NCBI GenBank assembly: GCA_016800925.1
Contig: JABCPU010000014.1
Coordinates: 1-64,000, forward strand
Reading direction: 5' to 3'
Source: Suillus spraguei
Taxonomy: Eukaryota > Basidiomycota > Agaricomycetes > Boletales > Suillaceae
Length of the DNA: 64,000 nt
Each line of letters starts with the position of its first letter. The stretch's first letter is position 1. The notes beneath the pieces are model-generated. The model searched no databases. It had not been told where the DNA came from and was given only the letters and a program-made list of their open reading frames with translations. A program made the translations under genes and the position numbers. Positions 43,810 to 56,135 of this stretch are shown piece by piece.

Positions 43810-46490
43810 TCCAATGCACATGCATGTAATATGATATACACGGGTATGAAATATCACTCAGAGCCCTAATATTCAGGGGGAAACGTACACCTACAGTATT
43901 TCTATCGTCTTGATGTCCATCAGGTCTGGAACAGAAGTCATGCCTTTGACGACTTGCGCAATGATGTCATGATCCGATGCGACCCTCTTGTATTCTCCTC
44001 CATGCTGCCGCTCTAGCATAAACACACTGAATGGCTGCCCAAGAAGAACAAGCAATCACAATGCTCACAATTCCAGATCAATCACCTCCTGTTTCAGAAA
44101 AGAACGGCCAGGTGAGTCGTCTGACGGAGAAGAAGGCGGTGTCCAATAATCCCCCTCGCTCTCCGCATCATCCCCACTGGGAAAATCTCCAAAGTCGGGT
44201 AGTTCGATGAGTGACCCATCCCAGGGACGGACAAGCACGAAAGTTTGCCGAGTGAGTCTTGTCCGTGAGATCGGCTCTTTGGTTGTGATAAGAAGGTTGT
44301 GCAGCCCGTCTGCCTTGATTTCATACATAGAATGCGTTTGCTGAGATGGACCATAGCTCAGACTGATGTCTGTGACACGGAAGGTGATGCAGGGCAGATG
44401 CAGTCTGCAGTTTGCAAAACGAGCAGCGCTCATGTTATCAAGCCGATCGTAAAGTTTCGAAGCCAAATCCAAAGTCATGGGATTTTTTCACAGCAAAGCG
44501 AGAAATGTCTGAATCTCATCTTCAGACAAGGATGGAAAGGTGCATGGAGGAGTGGTATAAGAGGTGATATAGGCTGGAAGACAGCTGTTGAACTCGGACG
44601 GTTGTCCGATCCAGTCGAGGACGGTGATATCACCAGACCGAGCCACAATCTCCTGCAGGAGCTGCCCGAGTGTGTTCTGCTTCTTTTTGCCATAGATTAC
44701 AGGTAGGTGTACACTGAAGATACCAAACAATGAGTATGCAATGTCTTCTTGCAATGTAGTGACACATGATGACGCCCATTGAAGTCTCTGTCAACCATTG
44801 CTCATCCCTGGACAGAAGGAGATCAGGGCTCGTGCGTCTATGCCCGTCGCACCTTCCAACTCCTTCATGATTGCAAAGGACTCTTTGTGGTTGAAAGACT
44901 GATCATCAAGATATAATGACCAATCCTTCTGATAGAAGATGACAACTTTTGGGGCGACAAATTCTTGGAAGGTCCATCCTTGCTTGTTCCAAACACTCCT
45001 CGCCAGTGCACCGGGCTGAGATGAAGGAGGGACATTGTGTAGGTAGACAATGGTGAGCGCTGAGTAGCAGTACCAGACAAACATGGAGTTGACCGATTCT
45101 TGGAGCTCAACATTGTTGCTCTTATCGATGCAGCATGTATCGCTCCATGCCCAGCAGTATCCCAAATCACAAGCAGTTTTGCAGAAGGACTGCAACTTTG
45201 TGATACCACCAACAGGATCCAAATCATCAACAATCTTTCCCTGGATATCCTGCAACAGCGGCTCCTTCCCTTCCCACCTGTGTGATAGCATGACATTTTG
45301 AAAGTATGTCGTCACCACTTCTTTGATGCACTTTATTTGGATATTTCTGTGCGTGATTGTTGATGATACAAGTTCGCTATATCCATACTCGATTTTAAAG
45401 GTGCTTAACTGCGTGTCTCAATCACATAGGAGACCGGTGGTGGTGTCCAAGACGCGCATCAGAGCATTGTTGAGTTGAACATCAATGCCTTTTTGAATAG
45501 TATGGTCCACTTCAGATGGACTGAGATACTGCTGGCGCAACTCTGCAGAAGTAGTCAAAGCATGTTGACTTGTGAATTATTGGGGCTTACTTCATATATC
45601 AGTGTCAGGGGCATGATCCAGTTTTGAGAGCATCATTTGGAAGGCTGCAATAGCTTCATCATAACGGTGTGCACCATGTAACACTGCATGCTCCAACTTA
45701 TACCTGACATGGGACGAAGGGTTGAGTCAGATGACCTGTGTATCACCACAATAAGAATAAGTAAAGAAACAAGAAATGACATTGTACATTCTGTGCATCG
45801 AGAAGTGCTTCTATCCACATCCCCTTCCCCAACTTTGCCGTACTATGATTTGCAAAAACAGTATCGGATACAGAAGCTAAGTCAATCGCCGCTGAATATA
45901 GATCAATGGCCTTGTCATAGTCACTTGCAGCGAGGGCAGTATCTCCATCAATAAGAAAAAGCGCGCTCAATTCTTCTGTGAAAGCTGAGTTAAATGAGGG
46001 TAAGTATTGTAGCCCGTGTCACATTGGGAACTCCAGACTTGCCGTTGGACCAGTCAAGGAAGTCGGCCTTGGTATTTTCGTCACTCAAAGCCATCATGTA
46101 TTGGTATGATTTCATGGCCTCTTGAAGTTTTCCTGCCTGAAGGAGTGCATCACACTGCTTCTGGCATGCTGTTTGCCACAAGGACTTCAGGTCCCAGCCA
46201 AAGAGCTGGACAAAACACTCGGTTATGAAAAGCATTGTGTATGCATCATCTCAACATACCACCACCAAGTCTTCGTAAATAAGATGAATGGGTGATCTTG
46301 ATGAGAAATTGCTAGAGTTGACAGCAGTAATAAACTGGTCAACAGCTTCATCGTGATGTGCGTCAGTCAAAGCTTTGATTCTGAGTTGAACACGAAGATA
46401 TGCCTAATGTGTGTGAGTTGGAAAAAATTGAGGTTGATAGCACAATGTGGCTGTATGATACTTACCTGCACAATATAGCATGCACAAGTA

Positions 46491-46705
46491 CAGTGGCTCA
46501 AAAAACTGTCCGCATGTTTTGGCATTTTTCACTATCTATAATATTGTGTGAGAACAAACAAATGCCTCAAAAACATGCTTATACCACATTGTAGTATGGC
46601 TTCAGGGCTTTCATTTGAGCCCTACACCGTGGGAATCGGTGGAGATATGGTGGAGATACAAGGCTCACAAAATGGTGACTCATGCGGACAGTTTTTTGAC
46701 TCAAG
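46491..46705. repeat. Left terminal inverted repeat of the Tc1 element
   Basis: About 215 bp; the outer motif CAGTGGCTCAAAAAACTG recurs inverted at the inner end (GACAGTTTTTTGACTC, 46687-46702). Confidence 0.85.
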
Positions 46706-46730
46706 TATTTTACAGTAATAACCAGGTATT

Positions 46731-47748
46731 CTAGTATTTTGTATGACCTCCCTTGGCTTTAATTACTGCCTCTATCCTTCTAGGCATACTCTCAATTAAT
46801 TTCTGGCAATCCTCAGCTGTGATCTTCCCCCATTCCACTGCTACTCTCTCCCAAAGCTCCCATACTCCTTTAGGGGGGTTTTCATAGGCTTGAAGCTTTT
46901 TCTTGAGTGTTCCCCAGAGATGTTCAATGACATTGACATCAGGAGACTGTGCTGGCCAGTCAAGAACATTGATGTTATGTTCTTCAAACCATTCCCTAGC
47001 TCTTCTGGATGTGTGCTTGGGATCATTATCCTGTTGGAAAATGATATCTTCTTCATCAATCCCTGATTCTGCCAAGCTAGGCAGCAAGTGGTCATTTAAA
47101 ATGTCCACATACTGCTCAGCATTCATCTTCCCCTCAACCTCAGCAAGCATTCCCACACCATTCCATCCCATACAGCCCCATACCATTAAAGAACCTCCTC
47201 CAAACTTGACAGTCCCATTAACCTCTCTGTCTGTTAGGCCATCTCCCTTCTTTTTCCATACATACACCTTCCCATCTGACCCAATCCTATTGATTTTGGT
47301 CTCATCTGACCATATAACACGCTTCCAGTCCTCTACAGTCCAGTGTTGATGGAGCTAAGGCAAAGGCTAGTCTTCTCTGCCTATGTTTGATGGAGAGAAG
47401 AGGCTTTTTCTTCTTTGTTACTGCCTTGAGATGAGCTGCCTTGAGAACATTCCTCACAGTTTGTGAAGAGACAGGGGTAGTGATGGTGGAATTGATATAA
47501 TGGGTGGCTTGGACAGCATTATCAGCCTTTCCTGTAGTGATATGTTGGATAATAGCCCTTTTGTCAGTAGAGGTAAGCTTGGATGGACGTCCTCCACAAG
47601 AGTTTTCCTTGTCTGGGTGGCTTTCTTTGATGAACTTGGCCACAGTGGACTTGCATACTCCAGTTCTAGAGGAAATTTGGCGAGCAGAGAGGCCAGCATA
47701 AGACAGAGAGAGGATATTATCTCTTTGAGCAGAGGAGATGGCTTTCAT
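46731..47748 (-). pseudogene. Tc1-type transposase, one frameshift
   Basis: Cut-and-paste transposase. ATG at 47748, MKAISSAQRDNILSL, then a helix-turn-helix pair LSARQISSRTGVCKSTVAKF. Next is the catalytic core: first Asp in VIWSDETKIN, second in IIFQQDNDPKHTSRRA, and the glutamate in SPDVNVIEHLWG, 34 residues after it (DD34E). It ends GGHTKY at 46731. A one-base shift near 47340 separates the DNA-binding half from the catalytic half (reading moves to QHWTVEDWKRV). All three catalytic residues are present, so this copy died recently or is only a sequence error away from intact. Confidence 0.9.
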
Positions 47749-47896
47749 GGTGATTATGACTATGATACATGAGATATTCTGGTTTATATAGTTAGATATA
47801 GTCATAAAATAACATAATGACACCACTTTATAATTTATATAATAGTGGCATGATTTTTATGGTGTCATAAATAATGATTTATATAGTTTTAATATA

Positions 47897-48108
47897 CACT
47901 CAAAAAACTGTCCACATGAGTCATCATTTTATAAGCCTTATATCTCCACCATATCTCCGCCGATTCCCACGGTGTAGGGCTCAAATAAAAGCCCTGAAGC
48001 CATACTACAATGTGGTATAAGTATGTCCTTGAGGAATTTGTTCATTCTCACACAATATCATAGATAGTGAAAAATGTCAAAACATGCGGACATTTTTTTG
48101 AGCCACTG
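47897..48108. repeat. Right terminal inverted repeat of the Tc1 element
   Basis: About 212 bp, inverted copy of 46491-46705 with scattered differences. Confidence 0.85.
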
Positions 48109-49612
48109 TATCAGCATTCGGACAACCGGCAGCCAGTTCTTTGAGAAGCAGGTTAACCTCTTCATGTTTATCTGCATTGAAGAGGGTGATGGCCTGAAAT
48201 ACGCAAATGAAGCAGATAATATTAGAGGGAACTGTAACATACCTTGATCAAGAGCAGAAAATGAACGGTTTGTAAATCTTGGTCGGTATACATGAATGCA
48301 ACATTAAATGCTGCCCTCACATCCCAGACAAGACCTTTTCTGCAGAGGGCAATACCCTTGGAGATGTAGCCCATCAATGAGGGTTAGATGCTGATGGACT
48401 ATCCCGCTGTCGAGTTAGCCTTCTGTAATGGGGTCATGATCAGTTAGCGAATCTTACCTTGATTGCATCCTGAAGGGCGTGGTCCCAGTCATATTTTCTG
48501 GCCATAACAAATGATCGATTGGCATAGGAAATATGATTGTTAATATCAATATCTGCATTGATCTCTTGCATGAGTAGTTCTTCGGTGGTAGACAGGTCTC
48601 CATCGATGCACGCATCATGGGCTGTGGTAATAGCTAGGATCTGCACAGAACATGCTCGAATTGCGGTATATGGATCAAGGACAGAAACGTGCCTTTGAAT
48701 TGATGTCGCTAGGTATTTCCCATTCTGAGACCATCATATCGATACGTCCGCTGAAGAGGTGCTTGCTGTCTATGGAGAAAGTGGTGCATTCTGCTGAGAA
48801 CAAGTGCTTAAAGGTGGCAATGTGTTGTTGATCTGAGAGCCACCAGATATAGATACGCTGATCATTAAATGGGGCTGCGACGAGTGTGCCAGTAGCATTA
48901 ACAGCGATGGAATTGATATGGTGAATCTCCCTGGTCCCTAAGCGATAGTAACCGACCTGTTGCCAGGTTGTTGTGTCCCATTCATGTATGGTAGCATTAT
49001 TATCGCCTATGAGAAGGCGTGTGCCATTGGGCGTCCATGTGAGTGGGGACTCAAATGAGCGAATCTTGAAGAATGTGACATGTTCTCTTGTGCCTGTATT
49101 ATAAATCTGAACACCTTCTTCTGTTGCAATGGCAAGAAGTTCTCCAGATCGCGAATATTGAACAGAGCGGACACAACTGCCACACTCAATTGGATCCCCC
49201 AATTGCTTCCAGGTTTGAGTGTTCCACAGTTTCATCATTTTGTCATATGAGCCAGTGGCCAGTGCTGCGCCATCAGCAGAAAAGTCCAATGAGTTGATCT
49301 CTTCAGAGTGGGCTTTGATGGGTTGTGTGTGATTCTCCAGTTTCTCCATTCCAGACAAAATAACACAATCATTGAAGTCCTTTCTGAAGCAAGCGTCCAG
49401 CACTAAAGGCGACTTCAGGAAAATACCAAAAATGCTGTAGCCCTGGTGACAGCTATATAGCACTATGTAGGCACTGTAGCACTCCATAGGCACCCTTTAA
49501 ACTACATAGATGTTTATAGTACTATATAGCATCAAGCTGCACTACATGTGGCTACAGGTGTTCGCCAAGTCAAGATTCACTACAGACAGCTACAGGCTGC
49601 ACTCGCGTGATA

Positions 49613-52600
49613 TTAGCCTGTGTCTAAACTACTTATGACAGACACACCAAACATCTCGCCATTGATGAACTCATTAAGATAAAAATCACTTGCCGCCTCA
49701 TATGCATTTCCACTTCTCAACCTCACATCCACTGACTGGCCCATCTTCAGTATTAGATGACATGGACACACTATTTCGTCGACATGGATTACAGCCGCAT
49801 TGTGGCGGAGTTGGTGCATTGAGCACGACACTTGTCGCATTTGAGAGGAGGGATCTGGAGGTCTAAATGGTGTGAACCACTCGATATAAGTGAGGGCTCT
49901 GCTGTATGTTCCAAATTGATGAGGGAGAGAGAATATAGTGCGAACCTGAGCCACTCGCACACCTGCAGGAGATCATTGTGAGATATGATCCTTAAGCGAC
50001 CAACAAAAACTTACCATCAAGAGTCCACAAGCGAGATGACCGAGGCCTGTCTGATATCATTGCCATGTCAAACCAAGCTGGGCAACTAGGCTTCCGGCCT
50101 GACGCAACTACTTCTGGTGTGGCTCTAATGTGCCACTGCTTTGGTACATCGCTGACTCGTTGATCAGGTGGCGCTATGATGACCACTTGACGATAAACAT
50201 CAAAATGGTTGTGAAGGGAAGGTACGATGGTGGTGTGTGGGTGGTTCTTGTGAAGGAAAGTTTGGAGAGCGGTGAGAAAATTGATAGCACCATGTGCTGT
50301 CACAATTTTAGCAACCATTTGGTGAGGATGTGCTGGAACCTTTGCAAGGATGTGGGTCACTACAACTCCTTCAGCAGTGGCAAATTGTGAGCTCAGTGTG
50401 GTGATGGGAGAGTCTGTGTCTTCGGACTCGGAGTCTGAGTCTGAGTCAGGACCAAATGAATGATGCTCTGTGCCACCTGCAAAGAGAGGTTGTTGTGACT
50501 CCCAATGCAGGTATGCACCACGCAAAAACACTGCTTCCTGCTGCTGCAACCACAAAGCCATTTGCTCTTTATAGTCCCATTTGTTGCTTGGATGGTAAGC
50601 ATTTTTTGCGAAGTCGATATGCAAGCGTTCGGGAAGCTTGGTATTGAAGCCATCAGCTGCACCTAACAAGGTGATTGAATCAACATAGTGAGTCAGTTGG
50701 TGTAACTTAGGTATATTGAAGTGTTCTCGAATGGCGAGTTCCTTCAAGACATCTTTATTGGTGTGAAACACAGCCAGTGCAGTCTGTAGAGCTTCAAGTG
50801 TGTCCATTGTGTGAATTTGCAGCTGTGCATAATAGAAAAAGTCAAGAATTGATCGCACAACTACCAAGACACAGCTGGCACCTCACAACATCAACAAAAA
50901 TGACCTTCAAGACTTGTCAAACATGCACCTGGGCACTGCACCTGTGAGTAAGCCAATAAATACTCGTTGCATTTCTTTGTGTTCACTTCCCATCCATTGT
51001 TTAACAGCCAATATACCTTTCTTGAAGTGACAGAGCCCTGGATAGTCAGGCATGGCCTTGAAACATGCGTCCATCTCTTCCTCCCAACAATATCGACGTA
51101 CCACTTCACAAGATGGTCCTTAAACACTCCTTTATGGAGTTGGTGCAAAAGGTTGGGAGTGAATGTGAGGAAGATATTGCAATGAGGCATATCTGCCCAA
51201 AATGGTTTATAAATGGCGCGTAGACCATTTTCCTCAAATTCTGGAGGATGCTGACCATTCTTGCACCTTTCCAGAATTTCTTTTGTCAACTCTGGATCAT
51301 GCATCACTGAGTTGAGTCCATCACCTCGCTCATTCCCTGCCACCAGACACTTTGGACAACAATTCTTCTTGCAACAGGAAACCAGGCACTGCTCAGGAAA
51401 GTCGGTGACATATGCTGCCAGTATCAGGTGGACACAACGAATCTGTGAGTCTGCACACACCATTTCAGCGCCATCTTGTCCAGCAGCTATGAGAGGATGG
51501 AGGAGTAGAGCCATGCAGTGATGAAAGAGTCTGTATCTGGCCAGCGAGTGTGCATTGGGAATGAAGCAGTCAAGTTTGCCTGCAGGTAAGTAACCAATAA
51601 TAATTGTTGCTTGTGCTGATGCCTGACGCCTTTTGGCCTTGGCGATGTTGCCAATAGACATATATACTGGCCATGCTGACTTGTCCCTCAAAACTGCGAT
51701 AGGCAGGTTTTGTCCAACAATAGAATAATTGGCACCATTGTGGCTCCTTTGGGCAAGGCTTTCTGCTCACAATGTCAGTCTATTTCTTCATTGCTCCCTC
51801 TTGAACAGTCTTACTTGTGTCTCGCCCCACCAGTCTGCCATCCACATCTTGTCAATCACTCTATGTTGGCCTGCACAGTCCACATATGCTCTGGCAGGTG
51901 AGTACGCCATATCTGCCTTAAACAAAGGGTTGCCGATTAACTCCTTGACACACTCTACAGGATCACGGCTCCAAAGCTCAACATTTTCTTGCAACGGTAC
52001 TCTGTCATCATCCTCAAGGTTACCCCAGACAGTAACCTTCCTGCAACTCCAACCTGGTCCATGTGGAAGATTGTTGACCCTCTGCAAGAAAGAGTGGTTG
52101 TTATGGAACGAGACTTTCATGTGGTTTTGCATCTGTGTGGTATCAATATCATGAGTTCAGTCAACACTTTTAACATACTATTGGTAACTTCAAATATTCA
52201 TCAGTCCGTTGTAACAAACATATTGGCGCTGGGCTTAAAACCCCATATTTTGACACCCGTCTCACGTCTACAGGAGTCACCACTAGTCCATGGCCTTCTT
52301 ACCCCTCTAGCAGTAACCGGCGGCATCCCATGCTTACCGCACACCATACCGACTGCCGCACCACGTTCCATGAACCGATGTCCTTCCATGTCCTTGCCGC
52401 GTCCGCATAGCTCCATTTGGTGCGTAGTTTGTTTCCCGTTTGTTATCACTGATTCCACGGCAAGCGTTATTACATGTTGCCTCATGCCGCAGCGCCTCAT
52501 GCTATGTTTACTTACGGTGGTTACTACACTCCAGCGCTACTGATCTCGCCTAGAGTATTCCGAGTACATATGAATTAGGATATAAGCACCGTGTACCCCA

Positions 52601-53708
52601 CACGATAGAGCACCTGATTTTACACCATCGCAATACTATAGGTCAGGATTATTGTCTAGCTCTGGATCAACCCAGTAGTGGACATAGTCTTTAAAGTTCC
52701 CTTATCGCTCGTTAATACATCATGCTCATTCTCCATTACCGCCGGCATACCGCTGGACTTTTGATTGTTACTTTTGACTGAACTTCTCACGCCCTGCTAC
52801 TTTACCACTGAAAGTACTGCGGACTTCTTTACTGTTTCTTTGCACCGCTCGCAACCTTACCGCTACCGCTGAGACCACCGCTCGACATCGCTTGCTAGAT
52901 GCAACCGTTACTGACCTTATCTCGACGATGGTAGCACCGCAGCGCACGACACAAGTTCAGGCGGTATCATCGCTGACTGTGGCAACTTACCGCTGACTCA
53001 GATGCTTGTTTCGCAAATAAGTTAGACTCGAACTTGACCATACTAAATAGGCATCCCCCTTTAGGGTCGAACGCTCTTGTTCTTACAAGTGAAGCAGACT
53101 AGATGGAGTGCAAGACTAACATACTAGTTTAGGCAGTGGTTTATCTACAGCCCAAGCTAGGTTGTATCTTTACACCGTGTCTGACCAAGATTTTTGATGA
53201 GCCACTGAGCCAATTCCCATTCTTCCCTAGTGAATTTAGTTTTCCTTCTCACTAATGCCACGTTCAAGCACTTATGCATCTTCAAAGGGCACCCATGCAT
53301 GCTCACCCTCTTCCTCCTGATGTCTTCTATGTCTTTCAAAAGCTGTCTCACCCTCATGCAGCGCGCCCAGCTGGCATCACCTTGAGGTTCAAAATAATGT
53401 CCAGAGTGGGAGAATGTCTCATCCTCATCCTCGACTTCCTCAATGGCAACACAATGACTTTTTCTGGGAGCAGGGTTGTTGTCAATATCGGCAGATGGGT
53501 GGGAGTGTACATGGCCTGGACATGGAGCAGCGTCATCATGGGCAAAGTCAACAGGTGGTGCATCCCAATCCTCTGCCTCGACATCTTTGATCATTGATGC
53601 CCACTGCTTTTGACATTCAGGACGTCCTGCAATGTGTCTGTGATACCTTGCCACAGAACATACAGGAAGGCATGGTTTGACCACTGTTACCACAACCTGC
53701 CCATGCAC
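49613..53708 (-). pseudogene. Plavaka transposase, interrupted by an LTR
   Basis: Transposase of a family common in basidiomycetes. The N-terminus near 53708 has a CxxC...H...C segment (VCSVARYHRHIAGRPEC) and EEWELAQWLIKNLGQT; the LTR follows, then TDEYLKLPI on the far side. Next are VELWSRDPVECVKELIGNPL (51990 region), RDKSAWPVYMSIGNIAKAKR (51690), GYLPAGKLDCFIPN, AAYVTDFPEQCLVSCCKKNC with a cysteine cluster, ADMPHCNIFLTFTPNLLHQL, and HFNIPKLHQLTHYVDSI (50740). The C-terminal AQVRTIFSLPHQFG and LTYIEWFTPF lie at 49950-49880, stop at 49613. Introns separate these exons. Apart from the inserted LTR most exons remain open. Confidence 0.83.
52210..53174 (+). repeat. Solo LTR, family A copy 1 (in the Plavaka transposase)
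   Basis: 965 bp starting TGTAACAAACATATTGG and ending TTGTATCTTTACA. CCGT lies directly on both sides (52206-52209 and 53175-53178), a 4-bp target duplication. Removing the LTR and one CCGT restores the reading frame of the transposase. No internal retrotransposon region is attached. Confidence 0.9.
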
Positions 53709-53743
53709 TTACTAGGTTTTTTCCAGGAACACTTAATTTCAAT

Positions 53744-54115
53744 GCCACAACCCTAACCCTTCAACATCTTCCTTCGCGATCAGAACTACACAACCCTTCT
53801 ACTTCTCCCTCCACAAACATAGAGTTCACATATCACACCACAACCCTAACCCTTCGACATCTTCCTTTGCAATCAGAACTATGCAACCCTTAACCACTGG
53901 CATGCACAAATGTAGAATATGGCCTTTCCTTTGCCCATTTTCTCATTGGCCTTGGTTACTACCACATCATCTCTCTTATCTTTTCTATTTACCCGTTTTC
54001 TCATTGGCCTTGTCTCTCTCATATTTTATATCTTCCCTCCACAAATGTATGATTCATTCTCATTGAACCTTGGTTACTACCATCATCTCTCTCGTCTTTT
54101 CTATTACTAACATCA
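53744..54115. repeat. Short direct repeats with CCCTAACCCT
   Basis: Two units about 94 bp apart (53744 and 53838) share CCACAACCCTAACCCTTC and AACATCTTCC/GACATCTTCC. They are followed to 54115 by a looser repeat of TTTTCTCATTGGCCTT and CTTGGTTACTACCA. Low-complexity, pyrimidine-rich; no coding signal. Confidence 0.6.
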
Positions 54116-54911
54116 TCTTGTGCCACCTTTCATGCCCAACTGACACCTGACTAAACTAGGCTAGTGATACCATGAGCCGCAAGTAGGAGTTCTGATATTT
54201 GAACCTTGTGTGCCTCTTTGCACTGCTTCTTCTCTGCATCCCAACACTATGCTATCATCTCCCACACCAACAGTTGGTGAGTCACTGGGCCCTGGAAGTG
54301 TTCCAATAGTTGAGCTTTGCACACTTCATCACAGTGCCTTATCTCTGCATCCCAATGTTCCAATACCAGAGTTCGAAGGTAAGTTTGCAATGCTTGAACA
54401 GGTCCTGGTGTTTGATGAAATGGTTGCAATGGAAACAGAATGTCAAGAGTGGGGGCTGGACCCCCTTAGCCTTAGCCTGTCCTGGGGCGCAAACTACATG
54501 AAATGGTTGATCAGAGGTGGTATGGACCTGGTGGAGTGTCAGATTTGTCATGGTGGAGTATGCAGTCAAGTATCTCACATTGTGCTGACTTTGTTGCCCT
54601 CCAGCAGTGGTCCGTTTGACAGTGATAAGGCTGAACTGCAATTTCAATTAGCGCATGGTGAGTGTTGGACCTGCTGAAGTGACTTACTAGGTGGTTATTT
54701 TGCATATGACTGGAGTATTGATCATAAGGTTGAAAGGAAAGTCATTCCAATCCTCTTACTTATACTGTTGAATTGACACCACATGGACAGACGAAAATTT
54801 GACATTCAAATCAACAAAACTCAAAATTTGTTTGTTGATTGAATGCTGCCACAGCATTTTTAAAGGTACATTTGTCACTTATGTTGTCACAATTTCTACT
54901 TACCATTGATC
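54116..54911. other. Unassigned transposon-rich DNA
   Basis: An open frame at 54210-54677 (+, 155 residues) includes VECQICHGGVC but no family is recognised; it may be part of a gene or chance. The remainder holds nothing identified. Confidence 0.3.
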
Positions 54912-56135
54912 ATGGCCACAAAAGCAGGTTCCAAGAAGCCTGCCAAAATGTCTGTTTTGAAGGCCCAGAAAGACCTATGCACTGAGATGGAGTCAACTGC
55001 AGGGTGCACTGCAAGTGGTCGCAAACACTGACCAACTGAAAGAGAGACCTACAGAAGTAAGTAGGACTTGGCAAGTTAACATTCTAAAGTAACAGACACC
55101 TTCTACTTGACAGTGTTAGAAGCTCATCAAGGTGAAGTCCACTACAAAGACTTCAAAGCAGCAATGGAAAAATGCTAGTTGAAGGTACTGCATGCTGCAT
55201 ACAAAAAAAAACCTGAGGAGTTCGACATTGAGCCTGCAGAACTCCTCAGTGATATTGATACTGAAGAAGAAAATATGGTTGGTGTCTTGTTCTTTCAGTG
55301 CCATGTTACTCACAATGACATGGTAGTTCTCAGATCACTGTGTACCTACAAAGGTATCTAAGTCACAGGTTCTCATGTTCAGTATGAGCAAAACCCCACC
55401 AGCTGTCTCTGCTCCAAAGTCTTTCAGTCAGGACCATCTGAGTATGGACTTGAGCCTGACTGTCTCAGCACCAAAGTCAATCAGTAAGTACCACAAAGGT
55501 ACTGTATCTTATGTTGTGTACATCTACAATACTAACACTCTTTTGTCAGCTCCTGCAACCATTGTGCCCTCCAGTGACAATAGCAGCACTGAGGACAAAC
55601 ACAAATCAAGCAACATTGAGTTTGTGAATGATGCTGACTACACTAGTGACCATTGCAATCAAGTGGTGGTCAAAGATGCTTCACCACAGGTCGTCGGGAC
55701 AAAGCATCAACTGCAGGACAGTGATGAAGAAACCAAATTGCTGAAGTTCAGCAAAACTTCAAATGGATCTCGCCAATGATTAAAGGCCTGTGACTTCGAG
55801 AAGGTCACAAAGGATTTGCTTGTCATTGCAATATCTATCTATTGCTGTCTAATTGTGACACGCAAACCCTTTCCTCAGACACTGATTGTTGAGACAAAGC
55901 TAGCTAAAGAGGCCTGGTGAGAGGCATCAAAAATAGCAGGGCTTACTATCCAACTAACACCTCCTTTTGTCAAAATGGTAAGCAGTCACTTGCTCATGCA
56001 CACATGCCTGCCCTATTGATGTTATGTGTTATGTAGATAACAAGGTGCACTTCACAAGTGCAGGGGAGCTCAAAACTAAGATGCGAGCACTTACAGCATC
56101 ATTCTTTGGCTTCTGCACAAGCCATTCTATAGCAG

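Larger units (their letters stand above)
46491..48108 (-). mobile_element. Tc1/mariner element with long inverted repeats
   Basis: 1618 bp flanked by TA at 46489-46490 and 48109-48110. The ends are CAGTGGCTCAAAAAACTGTC at the left and its near-complement at the right. Each terminal repeat is about 212-215 bp and itself begins and ends with inverted versions of the same CTCAAAAAACTGTC motif, an IR/DR arrangement known from Tc1 elements with two transposase-binding sites per end. It carries one transposase gene and lies inside a coding exon of the HET gene. Confidence 0.92.
43891..49400 (-). pseudogene. WD40-TPR-HET protein, copy 2 (split by Tc1/mariner)
   Basis: Second member of the WD40-TPR family, keeping the C-terminal HET domain that triggers heterokaryon incompatibility in fungi. 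WD40 part (about 49390-48700): IKAHSEEINSLDFSADGAAL, KLWNTQTWKQL, VRSVQYSRSGELLAIA. TPR part: ISYANRSFVMARKYDWDHAL (48560-48500), then across the insertion ELAAGCPNAD and CACYIVQ, FGWDLKSLWQTACQKQCDAL and DTALAASDYDKAIDLYSAAI. HET part: VMLSHRWEGKEPLLQDIQGK, AWSDTCCIDKSNNVELQESV, WTFQEFVAPKVVIFYQKDW, LQEDIAYSLFGIF. Stop at 43891-43893 after TIEIL. In-frame TGA near 44791 and 44477 break it, the second best explained as CGA>TGA. The N-terminus is missing relative to copy 1. Confidence 0.85.
49430..53740 (-). mobile_element. Plavaka (CACTA-related) transposon
   Basis: Bounded by its transposase on the minus strand. At 49440-49610 short motifs such as GCACTGTAGCACT, GCACTAC and GCTACAG recur in both directions, as in subterminal repeats of CACTA-type elements. 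Exact ends and target duplication could not be fixed. A solo LTR is nested at 52210-53174. Confidence 0.6.

Noticed and set aside
53744..53860. Telomere-like CCCTAACCCT repeats
   Set aside because: Only two short matches about 94 bp apart inside a longer direct repeat, so not a telomere or telomere relic.
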